Of a stretch of 64,000 bases of DNA, positions 24,166 to 33,454 are shown piece after piece. Under the pieces are notes generated by a model. That model was not told the DNA's origin. It searched no databases and saw only the letters and a list, made by a program, of their open reading frames with translations. Position 1 is the stretch's first letter; the number at the start of each line of letters is the position of its first letter. Source of the stretch: Shewanella sp. 1CM18E (GTDB taxonomy: Bacteria; Pseudomonadota; Gammaproteobacteria; Enterobacterales; Shewanellaceae); contig NZ_JALNTW010000008.1 in the NCBI RefSeq assembly GCF_023161665.1, forward strand, positions 1 through 64,000. The letters run 5' to 3'. Position numbers and translations under genes: made by a program.

Positions 24166-25947
24166 CTAGAGTAATTGCTGATCTAGCATGACCACGATAG
24201 AGGGATGATAGCCATCGCGAGCTTTAGCGTATATTTGCTGTGCTTGTGTTTTAAAGCCAGCTTTAATTAACTCTGCATATAGCGGCTTAACAAACTTTCC
24301 ACGACCAATTTTAACCAAGTATGCCGTTACAGCTTCAAGTACTGCTTGATAGTCATTGCGGATAGCAACCCTAAACCAATCACAGGCAATTTCAGCATTT
24401 GTCGATTGGGTGAAGTTAAACGCTTTATCTAGCTCAGTAAGTGCGTCTTGCGAAAGCTCAGTAGGCAGATGAGTCAAGAAGTATTGCCAATGATGCACTC
24501 GCCAACCTTGAGTCATTAAACTTGTAGCTGAAGCGCCATCATCAAACGCTCTTAATGCCATTACCACCTTATCTAGGCTCGATGACTTGGGCTCCATATA
24601 CCAGCTAGGCATCCCTTCACCATATATCCACTCAAGTAACTCAGCTTCAGTGATTTTATCTGCGTGCTCACGCAGTAAAGTTTGCTTAGCGTAGCTCACG
24701 AAGGTTTCAGTAGTAATTGCTTCAAATGCAAATGCCTGAACATATTGATATAGAAATTTATCAAAAGCTTCTCGGCCTAAGCGCTTTTCTAAGTCATGCA
24801 CAAACATGGACGCTTTATCGTACGTAAAGCGGTTGAATGCCTCATTCGGATCTTGAGTTTGCATATTAGCTGGAAGAGTTTGTGCATTCATAGCTGTCGA
24901 CGCAATAGCTTCTTGTAATCGACCATTTTCAAGTACCAATTCCAGCTCAGCTAGCTCTTTGCCATAAACTGCTTCGACAATACGATTAGTAAAATAAGTA
25001 GTAAATCCTTCGTTTAACCAAAGATCTCGCCAAGTCGCGTTACTGACTAAGTTTCCGGTCCACGAATGTGCCAACTCATGAGCAACAGTAGACACTAAGC
25101 TTTTATCCCCAGCGATTAAGGTTGGAGTCATAAAAGCAAGACGAGGGTTTTCCATGCCACCAAATGGAAAGCTTGGCGGCAACACTATCATGTCATAGCG
25201 CCCCCAAGGATAGGGACCGAGTAAAGACTCAGCGACCTCAACCATGCTTTCAGTATCTTCGAATTCACTAGCAGCAGTAGCTACCACCTCAGGCTCTGCG
25301 TAAACCCCAGTTCTTGGGCCTAGTTTCGCAAATGCTAGCTCACCAACTGCAATCGCTAATAAGTGCGTCGGCATTGGCTTTTCCATATCAAAGGTGAACT
25401 TACCGGTTAATTCTGCCTCGGCATCATTTAGCGCGCTCATTACAACCCGCATTCCTTTAGGAGCCGTGATTATTGCATCAAATGTAATTCGCGCTTTAGG
25501 GGTGTCTTGCAGCGGGATCCAGCTACGGGCATTAATAGGTTGCGATTGGCTAAACAAAAATGGCAGTGTTTTACCACTCGTTTGCTGCGGCGTTAACCAT
25601 TGCAATCCTTGTGCATTTACTGAAGTTCGGTAACCAATTGTCACAGACCGGATCCCCGCTGACAATTGAATATTAAGGCGCTGACCTAAAGTCGTATCAT
25701 GCTTATCAATACTGAATTCAAGTTGCTGTTCGCCATTGCCATATACAGCTTCAATAATGAGATCTCGCGTATCTAACCAAAGCTCAGTGGTTTTTTCATC
25801 TATAAAATCTAACTGTAACTCAACCTGCCCAGCTAACTGTTTCGCTTCAAAATCAACATCGAGCGCTAATGATAAATGAGTCACTCTCACCTGTTCGCTA
25901 TTCGCAAACGAATGATAATCATGATTATTATCCCACTGCTTCAACAT
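24166..25947 (-). CDS. M1-family aminopeptidase, leukotriene-A4-hydrolase type
   Basis: The 593-residue zinc metallopeptidase removes N-terminal amino acids from peptides. The substrate-anchoring motif GGMENP is near residue 260. The zinc site is HELAHSW followed 18 residues later by the glutamate of WLNEGF. A C-terminal helical domain of the LTA4-hydrolase type (about 460-593) completes the order. Its size matches the cold-active ColAP group of marine bacteria. There is no signal peptide, so it is cytoplasmic. AAGGA precedes the ATG at 25947. It is divergent from the M9-type gene. Confidence 0.93.
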   Translation of the reverse strand: MLKQWDNNHDYHSFANSEQVRVTHLSLALDVDFEAKQLAGQVELQLDFIDEKTTELWLDTRDLIIEAVYGNGEQQLEFSIDKHDTTLGQRLNIQLSAGIRSVTIGYRTSVNAQGLQWLTPQQTSGKTLPFLFSQSQPINARSWIPLQDTPKARITFDAIITAPKGMRVVMSALNDAEAELTGKFTFDMEKPMPTHLLAIAVGELAFAKLGPRTGVYAEPEVVATAASEFEDTESMVEVAESLLGPYPWGRYDMIVLPPSFPFGGMENPRLAFMTPTLIAGDKSLVSTVAHELAHSWTGNLVSNATWRDLWLNEGFTTYFTNRIVEAVYGKELAELELVLENGRLQEAIASTAMNAQTLPANMQTQDPNEAFNRFTYDKASMFVHDLEKRLGREAFDKFLYQYVQAFAFEAITTETFVSYAKQTLLREHADKITEAELLEWIYGEGMPSWYMEPKSSSLDKVVMALRAFDDGASATSLMTQGWRVHHWQYFLTHLPTELSQDALTELDKAFNFTQSTNAEIACDWFRVAIRNDYQAVLEAVTAYLVKIGRGKFVKPLYAELIKAGFKTQAQQIYAKARDGYHPSIVVMLDQQLL

Positions 25948-26086
25948 GGCATATCCTTGTAATTGACGAGTTAATGCGTTGCATTTTAACGCGATTTTAC
26001 GCTAAAAAAACCTAGGTTTGACTTCAATAGAGCGAAATGAAACACTGTGAATATTGTATGCAAAATAACAAATCAGAGAAACCCTC

Positions 26087-26971
26087 ATGAAAAATAAACA
26101 TACCCTATTGCCTTTAGCGCTTATTACAGCATTGCCCTTTACTGCACAAGCAGAGCCTAAAGCCAATATTGACGCAGTGCTTAGCCAAAGCCATGCCTGC
26201 AGTGACACCATCATTATTCGCTCACAAGCACTGACCAAAAAACAGATAAGCGACGCCTGTCAGCTACTGCAAAAGCAAGAGGCTAATTTCCATCAGCTGT
26301 TTGGTACGCTCAATAAGCCCGTTGCTCACGACAATAATCACAGCATGCGCGCGAATGTCTATCACTCCCGTGAGGACTATGTTGAACATGTCACTAACCA
26401 CTTTGATGTACCTAGTGATAACGGCGGTATGTATTTAGAGGGGCTGCCTTGGAAAGAAAACAACCAAGCAGAATTTGTGGCCTATGAGAAAAAGGGCCAA
26501 GTTTGGAATTTAGCCCATGAATATGTGCATTATCTAGATGGGCGCTTTAATCTTTACGGTGACTTTTGTTTGTCTCTACACGACTCGCATTCCGGCCCTG
26601 AATACTGCCCAAAACCAGCGCCGCTGTATCCGCATACCGTTTGGTGGAGTGAAGGCGTAGCTGAATATATTTCAGCCGGTGACAATAACCCTAAAGCCAT
26701 CGCATTAATTGGCAAAGAGCCAAGCTATCCATTAAGCGAAATACTTAATACCAGTTATGAACACAACGGCGGTACAGACAGAGTTTATCGCTGGGGATAC
26801 TTAGCGGTACGTTTTTTAATTGAAAACCATAAAGACAAAGTTGACACCATGCTTGGCTTTACTCGCCAAGGCGATTACCCACGCTACCAAGCGCTATTAA
26901 CCAGCTGGGGCACTGATATGGATGCCGAGTTTGATACTTGGTTAAAGGCACTTAAAGCAGCCAATAAATAG
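26087..26971 (+). CDS. Short secreted M9-type (collagenase-like) metallopeptidase
   Basis: The 294-residue precursor has a signal peptide (cleavage after AQA). It then consists almost only of the catalytic subdomain of M9 collagenases. The zinc motif is HEYVHYLDGRF near residue 145, and the third ligand region is WWSEGVAEYIS near residue 190. Vibrio and Clostridium collagenases are 800-1100 residues, with an N-terminal activator domain and C-terminal PKD or collagen-binding domains. All of these are absent here. The frame is intact, so this is a natural minimal form rather than a pseudogene. Without the activator domain, triple-helical collagen may not be the substrate. Four cysteines suggest disulfides. 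Confidence 0.82.
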   Translation: MKNKHTLLPLALITALPFTAQAEPKANIDAVLSQSHACSDTIIIRSQALTKKQISDACQLLQKQEANFHQLFGTLNKPVAHDNNHSMRANVYHSREDYVEHVTNHFDVPSDNGGMYLEGLPWKENNQAEFVAYEKKGQVWNLAHEYVHYLDGRFNLYGDFCLSLHDSHSGPEYCPKPAPLYPHTVWWSEGVAEYISAGDNNPKAIALIGKEPSYPLSEILNTSYEHNGGTDRVYRWGYLAVRFLIENHKDKVDTMLGFTRQGDYPRYQALLTSWGTDMDAEFDTWLKALKAANK

Positions 26972-26998
26972 CTGCTTTAAGCGAATTTCAGGTATTAA

Positions 26999-27022
26999 AA
27001 AGGCCTCTATTGAGGCCTTTAA
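26999..27022. terminator. Bidirectional terminator between the M9-type gene and pstS
   Basis: AAAGGCCTC pairs with GAGGCCTTT around a four-base loop, with A and T runs outside, serving both converging genes. Confidence 0.8.
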
Positions 27023-27040
27023 TTTGCGAGCTATTTAGCC

Positions 27041-28012
27041 TTAAAGGCGAATACCTGCTTTTTCTAGGTCTTTTGCAATAACGCTACGTGGTAGTGCAAC
27101 GTAACCGTCTTTTTCTACAATTTGCTGACCCTGCTGAGAAAGTACATAGCGGATGAATTCACGATCCATTGGCGCTAAATCTTTGTTCGGGTGCTTGTTC
27201 ACGTATACGTATAGGTAACGAGAAAGTGGGTATTTACCCGTTGCAGCATTTTCAGCTGTAGCTGCAATGTAGTTAGTACCTTTCTTAGAAACTGCAACCG
27301 CTTTAACACCAGCTGTTTTGTAGCCAATTCCTGAGTAACCAATCGCATTAAGTGACTGAGATACTGACTGAACAACTGACGCAGAACCTGGCTGCTCGTT
27401 CACGTTTGCTTTAAAGTCACCTTTACAAAGTGCTTTTTTCTTAAAGTAACCGTAAGTACCAGATACAGAATTACGACCATAAAGCTGAATATCTTTCGCA
27501 GCCCAATTACCATCTAACCCGGCTTCACCCCAACGAGTAATATCGCCGCCGCCACACTTGTCAGTTGAAGAGAAAATACCATCGATTTGCTCGATGCTCA
27601 TACCTTCAATCGGGTTATCTTTATGAACAAATACTGCTAGTGCATCAATTGCTACACGAATAGCTGTTGGCTGGTAGCCATAGTGCTTTTCAAATGCTTC
27701 AACTTCGTTTGGCTTCATCTTACGGCTCATTGGGCCAAATTGTGATGTACCTTCAGTTAAAGCTGGTGGCGCAGTAGAAGAACCTGCCGCTTGGATCTGG
27801 ATATTTACGTTTGGATAAAGCTGCTTAAAATCTTCCGCCCATAACGTCATCATGTTCGCTAGCGTATCAGAGCCAACAGAAGATAAGTTACCAGACACGC
27901 CGCTTGTCTTTTCGTAAGTTGGTAAAGACTGATCGATAGCAGCCATTGATGCTGCAGAAAATACAGTCGCTGCAGTAAAGCTTACCGCGCCAACAAGTTG
28001 TTTCAGTTTCAT
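27041..28012 (-). CDS. pstS: Phosphate-binding protein PstS
   Basis: The 323-residue periplasmic protein delivers phosphate to the Pst ABC transporter. It has a signal peptide (cleavage near SMAA). The phosphate-loop motifs are [37 protein letters not shown] (seen as GSSTAPP and GPMSRKM) and [15 protein letters not shown]. The pstCAB genes are not in the window. A Pho box lies about 85 bases upstream, and phoR and phoB follow on the same strand, so phosphate-limited induction is expected. In this genus pstS copies away from pstCAB are common, so it may be a second binding protein. Confidence 0.93.
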   Translation of the reverse strand: MKLKQLVGAVSFTAATVFSAASMAAIDQSLPTYEKTSGVSGNLSSVGSDTLANMMTLWAEDFKQLYPNVNIQIQAAGSSTAPPALTEGTSQFGPMSRKMKPNEVEAFEKHYGYQPTAIRVAIDALAVFVHKDNPIEGMSIEQIDGIFSSTDKCGGGDITRWGEAGLDGNWAAKDIQLYGRNSVSGTYGYFKKKALCKGDFKANVNEQPGSASVVQSVSQSLNAIGYSGIGYKTAGVKAVAVSKKGTNYIAATAENAATGKYPLSRYLYVYVNKHPNKDLAPMDREFIRYVLSQQGQQIVEKDGYVALPRSVIAKDLEKAGIRL

Positions 28013-28096
28013 TCTTTGCTCCAGTGTTTATCTATCTTGGTTTCTTAAAACGCTGTCAGTATTGACTCGATTGATGACAAGTCTATTACTAGTTAA

Positions 28097-28113
28097 TGAC
28101 ACTTCGATGACAA
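28097..28113 (-). promoter_or_regulatory. Pho box of pstS
   Basis: On the minus strand two TGTCA half-sites are spaced 11 bases apart (28112-28108 and 28101-28097), the geometry PhoB binds. A weaker pair follows at 28063-28079. Confidence 0.65.
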
Positions 28114-28197
28114 ACCAATCCAATTTAAGCTTAAATATAAAAAAAACAGGCAAAAGCCTGTTTTTATATGAATTTTATTTTAACAGTTAACTGCTTT

Positions 28198-29496
28198 TTA
28201 CGGATTATAATCAATCAAATTTGATGAAATAACAAAGCTAAAGGTACTGCCTTTGCCGAGTTGGCTGGCGATATTAAGCTCACTTTGATGATGATTTAAC
28301 GCGTGCTTAGTGATCGCGAGACCTAAGCCAGTACCGCCACTTTGCCTAGAACGTGCACTATCAACTCGATAAAAACGCTCTGTTAAGCGGCCAATATGCT
28401 GCGGCGCAATTCCTTCACCATTATCTTTAACGCTAAAAAAACCGCCAGAAGCGATTTTGCGCCAGCTAACCTCAATTTTACCACCGGGCTCGGTATAGCG
28501 GATCGCATTAGATATTAAGTTAGAGCACACACTTCGCAGCTGTAGCTCGTTACCGTAAACATCTAAGCCCGGTTCACAATAGAAAGTGACTTCATATTGG
28601 TCTTGTGCCAAGGCTAGCGCCTCATCACGTAAAATATCCATCATCTGTGCCATGCTAACTTTAATTTCTAAGTTTACATCGCTTGCATCTTCAATCCGCG
28701 AAAGTGCCAATAGTTGCTCTACCATAGAGCGCATACGTGTAGTTTGCTGCTGCATCTGCTCCATGGCGCGCAAATTTGGAGAATCGGGCTCAGCCATTGA
28801 CTGCATCATTTCCAAATACCCCTGAAGCACTGTTAATGGCGTTTTAAGCTCATGGGAAACATTAGCAACAAACTCTTTGCGCATGCCCTCTAATTGTCTA
28901 ACTCTGGTAATATCGCGAGCAATGAGTAATAGCTGGCCTGCGCCATACCCCATAATACGAATCTCAAGAATATGCCCTTCAGATTGCGGTGATGGCAATT
29001 CAAGCGGCTCATTATATTCGTTGCTTTTAAGGTAAGCTGAAAAGTCTGGGTGGCGAATTAAGTTATCTATTCGTTGACCATTATCTTGCGGCCATACAAA
29101 ACCTAATAACAGCTGAGCGAGTTTGTTACACCATAAAATATTGTGTTCTGAATCCAATACTACTGCGGCGTCGGGTAATGCTTCTGCCCCTTGTCTAAAG
29201 CGACCAAGTAAAAAGGCAAGCTGCGATACACGCTTACGATTTTTGCCTTGTAAGCGATAAATTCCGTTGAATACCCCTTCCCAGCTGCCTCTACCATTAG
29301 GTGGCGTTAAGCGGCGATCATGCCATAACCAAAAATTGAGCCTAGAGAGTTGCCTGTAATGCCAAAGTAACAAGCAAAATGAACCTAATAATAAGACCCA
29401 TACGACTTCACCTAGCAATAAACCAACCACTAAACATAGCGTTAAATAAATAGCTAAATGAGAAACTAAACGGTACCCAGAATATGAATCAAACAT
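28198..29496 (-). CDS. phoR: Phosphate-regulon sensor kinase PhoR
   Basis: The 432-residue histidine kinase has two membrane segments at residues 10-45, a short basic linker, a PAS domain (about 95-195), the HisKA box NVSHELKTPL with the phospho-accepting histidine, and a HATPase_c domain (NLISNAIRYT, DNGEGI, GGTGLGLAI). This matches E. coli PhoR (431 residues). It responds to the state of the Pst transporter and phosphorylates PhoB. Unusually, 346 bases with a terminator-like hairpin separate it from phoB, so it may have its own promoter. Confidence 0.95.
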   Translation of the reverse strand: MFDSYSGYRLVSHLAIYLTLCLVVGLLLGEVVWVLLLGSFCLLLWHYRQLSRLNFWLWHDRRLTPPNGRGSWEGVFNGIYRLQGKNRKRVSQLAFLLGRFRQGAEALPDAAVVLDSEHNILWCNKLAQLLLGFVWPQDNGQRIDNLIRHPDFSAYLKSNEYNEPLELPSPQSEGHILEIRIMGYGAGQLLLIARDITRVRQLEGMRKEFVANVSHELKTPLTVLQGYLEMMQSMAEPDSPNLRAMEQMQQQTTRMRSMVEQLLALSRIEDASDVNLEIKVSMAQMMDILRDEALALAQDQYEVTFYCEPGLDVYGNELQLRSVCSNLISNAIRYTEPGGKIEVSWRKIASGGFFSVKDNGEGIAPQHIGRLTERFYRVDSARSRQSGGTGLGLAITKHALNHHQSELNIASQLGKGSTFSFVISSNLIDYNP

Positions 29497-29842
29497 ATTT
29501 AACCAATATTACGACCATACAGGAGGACTTGGCACAAGATAACGTAAAAGCAACCTTGTGCATATGGGAACAATAGTAATCACAATAAATAACATGATCA
29601 TTCAACGGGAATTCAAAGCTATATAGACAAGACAGATAATTGCAGTAGAAATTACTGATGCCTAACACACTTAAGCCAATATACAGAGCTTTGAAATCCG
29701 CACGGCACAAGCCTCTTTACTATTCTATTTGCTTACAGTGTTGAGCTTATCAAGCAATAACAGCTTACTCATCAGTACAGCTTCAATAGAAAAGCCCCGA
29801 GGCTCTGAATCAACCACCTATTTAGTGTGGTAGTTATAACAA
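29497..29842. other. Gap between phoB and phoR
   Basis: This 346-base region separates genes that are usually nearly contiguous. It contains the hairpin listed at 29785-29808. A 73-codon minus-strand frame running into phoR has no ribosome-binding site or family resemblance and is not called. Confidence 0.5.
29785..29808 (-). terminator. Terminator-like hairpin after phoB
   Basis: On the minus strand AGAGCC pairs with GGCTTT (one G-U pair) around TCGG, followed by TTCTATTG. It is of moderate strength. Confidence 0.5.
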
Positions 29843-30532
29843 CTAAAGTCTTGTAGAAAAACGATAACCAGCACCACGAACGGTTTGGATTAAGCGGTCA
29901 TGCCCTGAGTGGGTAACAGCTTTACGTAACCGTCTGATATGTACATCAACAGTGCGATCTTCTACATAGACGTTGGTTCCCCATACATTATCAAGTAGTT
30001 GCTCACGGCTATAAACACGCTCTTGGTGAGTCATGAAAAAGTGCAGCAAGCGAAACTCTGTAGGCCCCATATCTAGCACTTGATCGCCAACCGTCACACG
30101 ATGACTAACAGGATCTAATTGCAAACCTTGAACATCAATTGGATCTTCTAAACATGTTGGCGCACTGCGGCGCATTACCGCTTTAATACGCGCAACCAAT
30201 TCCTTTGGTGAAAATGGTTTAGTAATAAAGTCGTCAGCACCCACTTCTAGGCCGCGCACTTTATCTTCTTCTTCACCACGTGCAGTCAACATTATGATAG
30301 GAATATGACGGGTGAATTCATCTTGACGTAAACGCTTAGCTAATTGAATACCGCTGCCACCAGGGAACATCCAATCAAGCAATACTAGGTCAGGATAAGG
30401 CTCAGTTAACATATCTAATGCTGAGTCATAATCCTCGGCAGCCACAGTCGTGTAACCATGCTGTTCCAAAACAAAAGTCAGCATCTCGCGGATGGCTAAC
30501 TCATCTTCAACTATCAAAATCCGTGCAGTCAT
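29843..30532 (-). CDS. phoB: Phosphate-regulon response regulator PhoB
   Basis: The 229-residue OmpR-type regulator has a receiver domain (acidic pocket EDE at the N-terminus, phospho-acceptor in VLLDWMFPG near residue 54, conserved lysine in TKPFSP). A winged-helix DNA-binding domain follows (recognition region [15 protein letters not shown]). Length equals that of E. coli PhoB. It activates genes with Pho boxes, and three such sites are seen in this window: ahead of pstS, phoB itself and the porin gene. Confidence 0.96.
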   Translation of the reverse strand: MTARILIVEDELAIREMLTFVLEQHGYTTVAAEDYDSALDMLTEPYPDLVLLDWMFPGGSGIQLAKRLRQDEFTRHIPIIMLTARGEEEDKVRGLEVGADDFITKPFSPKELVARIKAVMRRSAPTCLEDPIDVQGLQLDPVSHRVTVGDQVLDMGPTEFRLLHFFMTHQERVYSREQLLDNVWGTNVYVEDRTVDVHIRRLRKAVTHSGHDRLIQTVRGAGYRFSTRL

Positions 30533-30572
30533 AATCGATCTTCTATCAGTGAATTTCTACGATGCTATTATT

Positions 30573-30589
30573 GGTCACTTTTATGACAT
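30573..30589 (-). promoter_or_regulatory. Pho box of phoB
   Basis: On the minus strand TGTCATAAAAGTGACC gives half-sites spaced 11 bases apart, about 45 bases before the phoB start. Autoregulation is the usual arrangement. Confidence 0.6.
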
Positions 30590-31130
30590 TAATATTAAAC
30601 ACCCCGATATTTTGCCATATTAAGTGATATTTTTGTCATAATTATTCTTAGTAGCTTATATCAATAAGCTGAAATAACCGCCACATTGATTAATTTCTGA
30701 TGCAACTACGCACCTAGAGAAGATTAAACTGTAATTAATATTCACTCTGAATGACTTATGTTGATAAATATTCAGCCAAACTATGCTCAACAACAAGCTC
30801 AGTGCTCTGCAAACCCTAACCAGTAGCTCTTAGCACAACAAAACCTCAATTAAACTCCATTCAGCGAAAAGCGTTCAGCTCCGCACTACAACAGCGAATA
30901 GTCGACAAGTTCTGCAATTGAGTCGGCGCGCAATTCCTCGAAAACAGTAAGGTTTGTAACCAACTCCCATGCAAACTCCCCCCTCAACAGCAAAGAATAC
31001 TAGGTGCAGCACTCTATCTGGTGTAGCGCTTACTGCCCGTAAGACGTGACTTTTATAAGAACAGGCTTTTATTTGGCTTGGAAACAGCAAAAGTCTATCA
31101 ATAGCCAGCTCGTGAGGTTATTTAGGCATC
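30590..31130. other. Intergenic region with no recognised gene
   Basis: About 540 bases lie between the porin terminator and the phoB promoter. A 71-codon minus-strand frame with many cysteines and arginines looks like chance. No repeat or RNA structure was identified. Confidence 0.4.
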
Positions 31131-31132
31131 AA

Positions 31133-31156
31133 AAAAGGGGCTAAATAGCCCCTTTT
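31133..31156. terminator. Terminator of the porin gene
   Basis: AAAAGGGGCT and AGCCCCTTTT form a near-perfect stem that works in either direction. Confidence 0.8.
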
Positions 31157-31220
31157 GATTTATTTCACTAGCAGACTCACTTGTAGCCTTGTTCAACTAG
31201 CTTGCTTAAGTCAGCTTAAT

Positions 31221-32171
31221 TTAGAACTTGTGCTCAAGTCCTACACCAAAGTAGCTATCATCGTTGTCGATGTTTTCGTATGAACGATTAGTGTAGAAAG
31301 CAAATAGTTTAGTTGGCTTACCTAGCTTGTAATCACCACCTAGCGACCAAGACTCACCTTTATCTTCCATATCTTGATACTGAGCTTTCAATACTACCGC
31401 TTCAATCTGGTAAGCAGCACTTAATAGGTAACCTGTCTTGCTTTCAGCGCCTACAGTTGCAACACCGTCGCTACCATATGTTTGCTCTTCTTGCTGATAC
31501 ATACCACCTAGCTTAAAGCCGGCAATTTTACCTTGAACAGTTGCACGTACAACTTCGTAGCCTTTTACATCTGAGTCATAGGCAACAGAAGCGTAAATTG
31601 GTGATTTCTTCAAACCTGAATCACCATACATGGCTGCAACACTAAAACCATCTTGTGAATATTGTGAACCCGCGCCATCAGCTGCGTATGTTACACCCAC
31701 TTTAAAACCACTAAATGATGGTGTGACATAAGTCGCTGTTTGCTCGATACGGTTTTCACCTTTAAATAAATTTTTCAAGTCACCAGACAAGTCATTAAAC
31801 TGATCTACTTTACCTTGCGATACTTTAAGCATGGTGTCATTACGACCCACTGAGAATGCACCAAAGTTACCTCTTAGACCTACAAACTGGTTACGTGCTT
31901 CGAAGTTATCTTTCGACTCATCACCTGTGTCTACTTCATATTCAATTGTATAAAACGCTTCTAAAGAACTGCTTAGTTCAAAAGCACCTTTAACACCAAA
32001 ACGAGAAGCATTTGATTGAATAGTTGTCGTTGACTCATCGTTCACGTCATTTGACTGTGCAGTGACATTTAGCTTGCCGTATACCGTTAATGGGTCTGCT
32101 GCGTAAGCAGAAGAAAGAGTTGCAGTAGTAAGAGCTGAAGCGATTAGAGTTTTACAAAAAACGTTCATCAT
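31221..32171 (-). CDS. General outer-membrane porin, probably phosphate-responsive
   Basis: The 316-residue precursor has a signal peptide ending AYA and then the Gram-negative porin pattern: PLTVYGKLNVTAQS at the start, alternating strands such as NQFVGLRGNFGAFSVGRND (constriction-loop region) and a C-terminal phenylalanine in FGVGLEHKF. Such 16-strand trimers let small anions through. A 15-of-18 match to the Pho box lies upstream, and phoBR are next downstream, so this may be a PhoE-like phosphate-starvation porin. The mRNA start region (AAGGATTAAATGATGAAC) is complementary over 9-10 contiguous bases to the conserved stretch of the small RNAs at 22.3-24.1 kb. The ATG is preceded by AAGGA. 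Confidence 0.92.
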   Translation of the reverse strand: MMNVFCKTLIASALTTATLSSAYAADPLTVYGKLNVTAQSNDVNDESTTTIQSNASRFGVKGAFELSSSLEAFYTIEYEVDTGDESKDNFEARNQFVGLRGNFGAFSVGRNDTMLKVSQGKVDQFNDLSGDLKNLFKGENRIEQTATYVTPSFSGFKVGVTYAADGAGSQYSQDGFSVAAMYGDSGLKKSPIYASVAYDSDVKGYEVVRATVQGKIAGFKLGGMYQQEEQTYGSDGVATVGAESKTGYLLSAAYQIEAVVLKAQYQDMEDKGESWSLGGDYKLGKPTKLFAFYTNRSYENIDNDDSYFGVGLEHKF

Positions 32172-32348
32172 TTAATCCTTTTGACGTTATTCGTCTTGGT
32201 TATTGGTTTGGACGAGCGCCATAATGAAGACGGTTTGTTGCATTTTTATTTCAGTAAAGGATGAATCAAGCCTTGGAAACCACCAAATAAAGCCAGCGCT
32301 TTGCTGCAGCCTACGGCTATCAAGGCTTTGAGCATAAGCTATAGAAAT

Positions 32349-32366
32349 GTGACAGTTTAATGAAAT
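32349..32366 (-). promoter_or_regulatory. Pho box upstream of the porin gene
   Basis: The minus strand reads ATTTCATTAAACTGTCAC, which fits 15 of 18 positions of CTGTCATAWAWCTGTCAY. It lies 178 bases before the porin start, so a leader of roughly 140 bases is implied. It could also affect the divergent rdgC. Confidence 0.6.
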
Positions 32367-32462
32367 GTCATTTTAACTAACTTTATGATCCTCATATGGC
32401 GGTTTACCCGAACCCGACAATGGCTTACACTGCGGCTTTAATTTTGACTGAGCACTTAATCT

Positions 32463-33374
32463 ATGTGGTTTAAAAATCTAACTGTATACCGCTTTAACAA
32501 GCCTTTCTCTGTTGACCCTGAGTCACTAGAAAAATCACTGGAAGACTTCACTTTCTCTCCTTGCTCAAGCCAAGATATCAGTAAGTTCGGTTTCTCAAAA
32601 GCAATGGGCAAGCATGGCGAAACCCTCATTCATACTGCAGGTGACAGACACCTAGTATGTGCAACCAAAGAAGAAAAGATCCTACCTTCTCAAGTGGTAA
32701 AAGAAGCACTTGAAGAAAAAGTGAATCAAATTGAAGCTGAAGAAAACCGTAAATTAGCCAAGAAAGAAAAAGATGCGCTAAAAGATGAGATCACCACGAC
32801 ATTACTACCACGTGCTTTTTCACGTCGTAGCCAAATCCGTGCTTTGATCTTGCCTGAAATCCAAATGGTATTAGTTGATAGTTCAAGCGCAGCTAAATCT
32901 GAAGAGTTGATGGCTCTACTACGTAAAGCAATCGGCACGTTACCAATCATCCCAATGAGCTTTAAAACACCGATTGAAACTCAGCTAACTGAATGGCTCA
33001 AAGAAGGTAAAACACCTGCAGCCTTTGAAATGCAAGATGAAGCAGAGCTAAAGAGTGATTCAGATGAAGGCGGCATTGTTCGTTTTAAGCAGCAAGACTT
33101 AAGTGAAAACGAAGTACTGGCTCACATTGAAGTAGGTAAGCAAGTACATAAGCTTGCATTACACTTCGGTCAATCGATTGCGTTTTTACTGCAATCTGAT
33201 GCAGCGATTAAACGTCTTAAGTTCTCAGAAGAGTTCAGAGCCGGTAATGACGATTTAGGCAACGATGATCCTATGGCTAGATTAGACGCTGACTTTGCAC
33301 TAATGAGCAGTGAGCTTATTGCATTGATTAACGCTACTGTTGAAGCCCTTGGCGGCCTAGAAGATAGTATCTAA
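32463..33374 (+). CDS. rdgC: Recombination-associated protein RdgC
   Basis: The 303-residue protein matches RdgC in length and in sequence features: [15 protein letters not shown] at the start, KYGEKILP-type region (here [15 protein letters not shown]), [33 protein letters not shown] and a C-terminal [11 protein letters not shown]. RdgC forms a ring around double-stranded DNA and limits RecA loading. It is nucleoid-associated. The gene is monocistronic and ends at the terminator shared with the M61 gene. Confidence 0.96.
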   Translation: MWFKNLTVYRFNKPFSVDPESLEKSLEDFTFSPCSSQDISKFGFSKAMGKHGETLIHTAGDRHLVCATKEEKILPSQVVKEALEEKVNQIEAEENRKLAKKEKDALKDEITTTLLPRAFSRRSQIRALILPEIQMVLVDSSSAAKSEELMALLRKAIGTLPIIPMSFKTPIETQLTEWLKEGKTPAAFEMQDEAELKSDSDEGGIVRFKQQDLSENEVLAHIEVGKQVHKLALHFGQSIAFLLQSDAAIKRLKFSEEFRAGNDDLGNDDPMARLDADFALMSSELIALINATVEALGGLEDSI

Positions 33375-33412
33375 TCAATCGTAATGACGTTTGTGTAGAA
33401 CATATAACTATC

Positions 33413-33436
33413 AAAAAGGCGCCAATCGGCGCCTTT
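33413..33436. terminator. Bidirectional terminator between rdgC and the M61 gene
   Basis: AAAAGGCGCC and GGCGCCTTTT flank the four bases AATC. Confidence 0.8.
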
Positions 33437-33454
33437 TGTATTTACCCGTCAATA

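Noticed and set aside
26087..26971. Pseudogene of a full-length collagenase
   Set aside because: The frame is intact with signal peptide, both zinc motifs and its own terminator, and no remnants of the missing domains lie on either side.
29489..29710. 73-codon frame between phoB and phoR
   Set aside because: It overlaps the phoR start, is cysteine-rich without pattern, and has no ribosome-binding site.
30875..31090. 71-codon minus-strand frame upstream of phoB
   Set aside because: Composition is unlike that of neighbouring genes, and it has no start signal or recognisable family.
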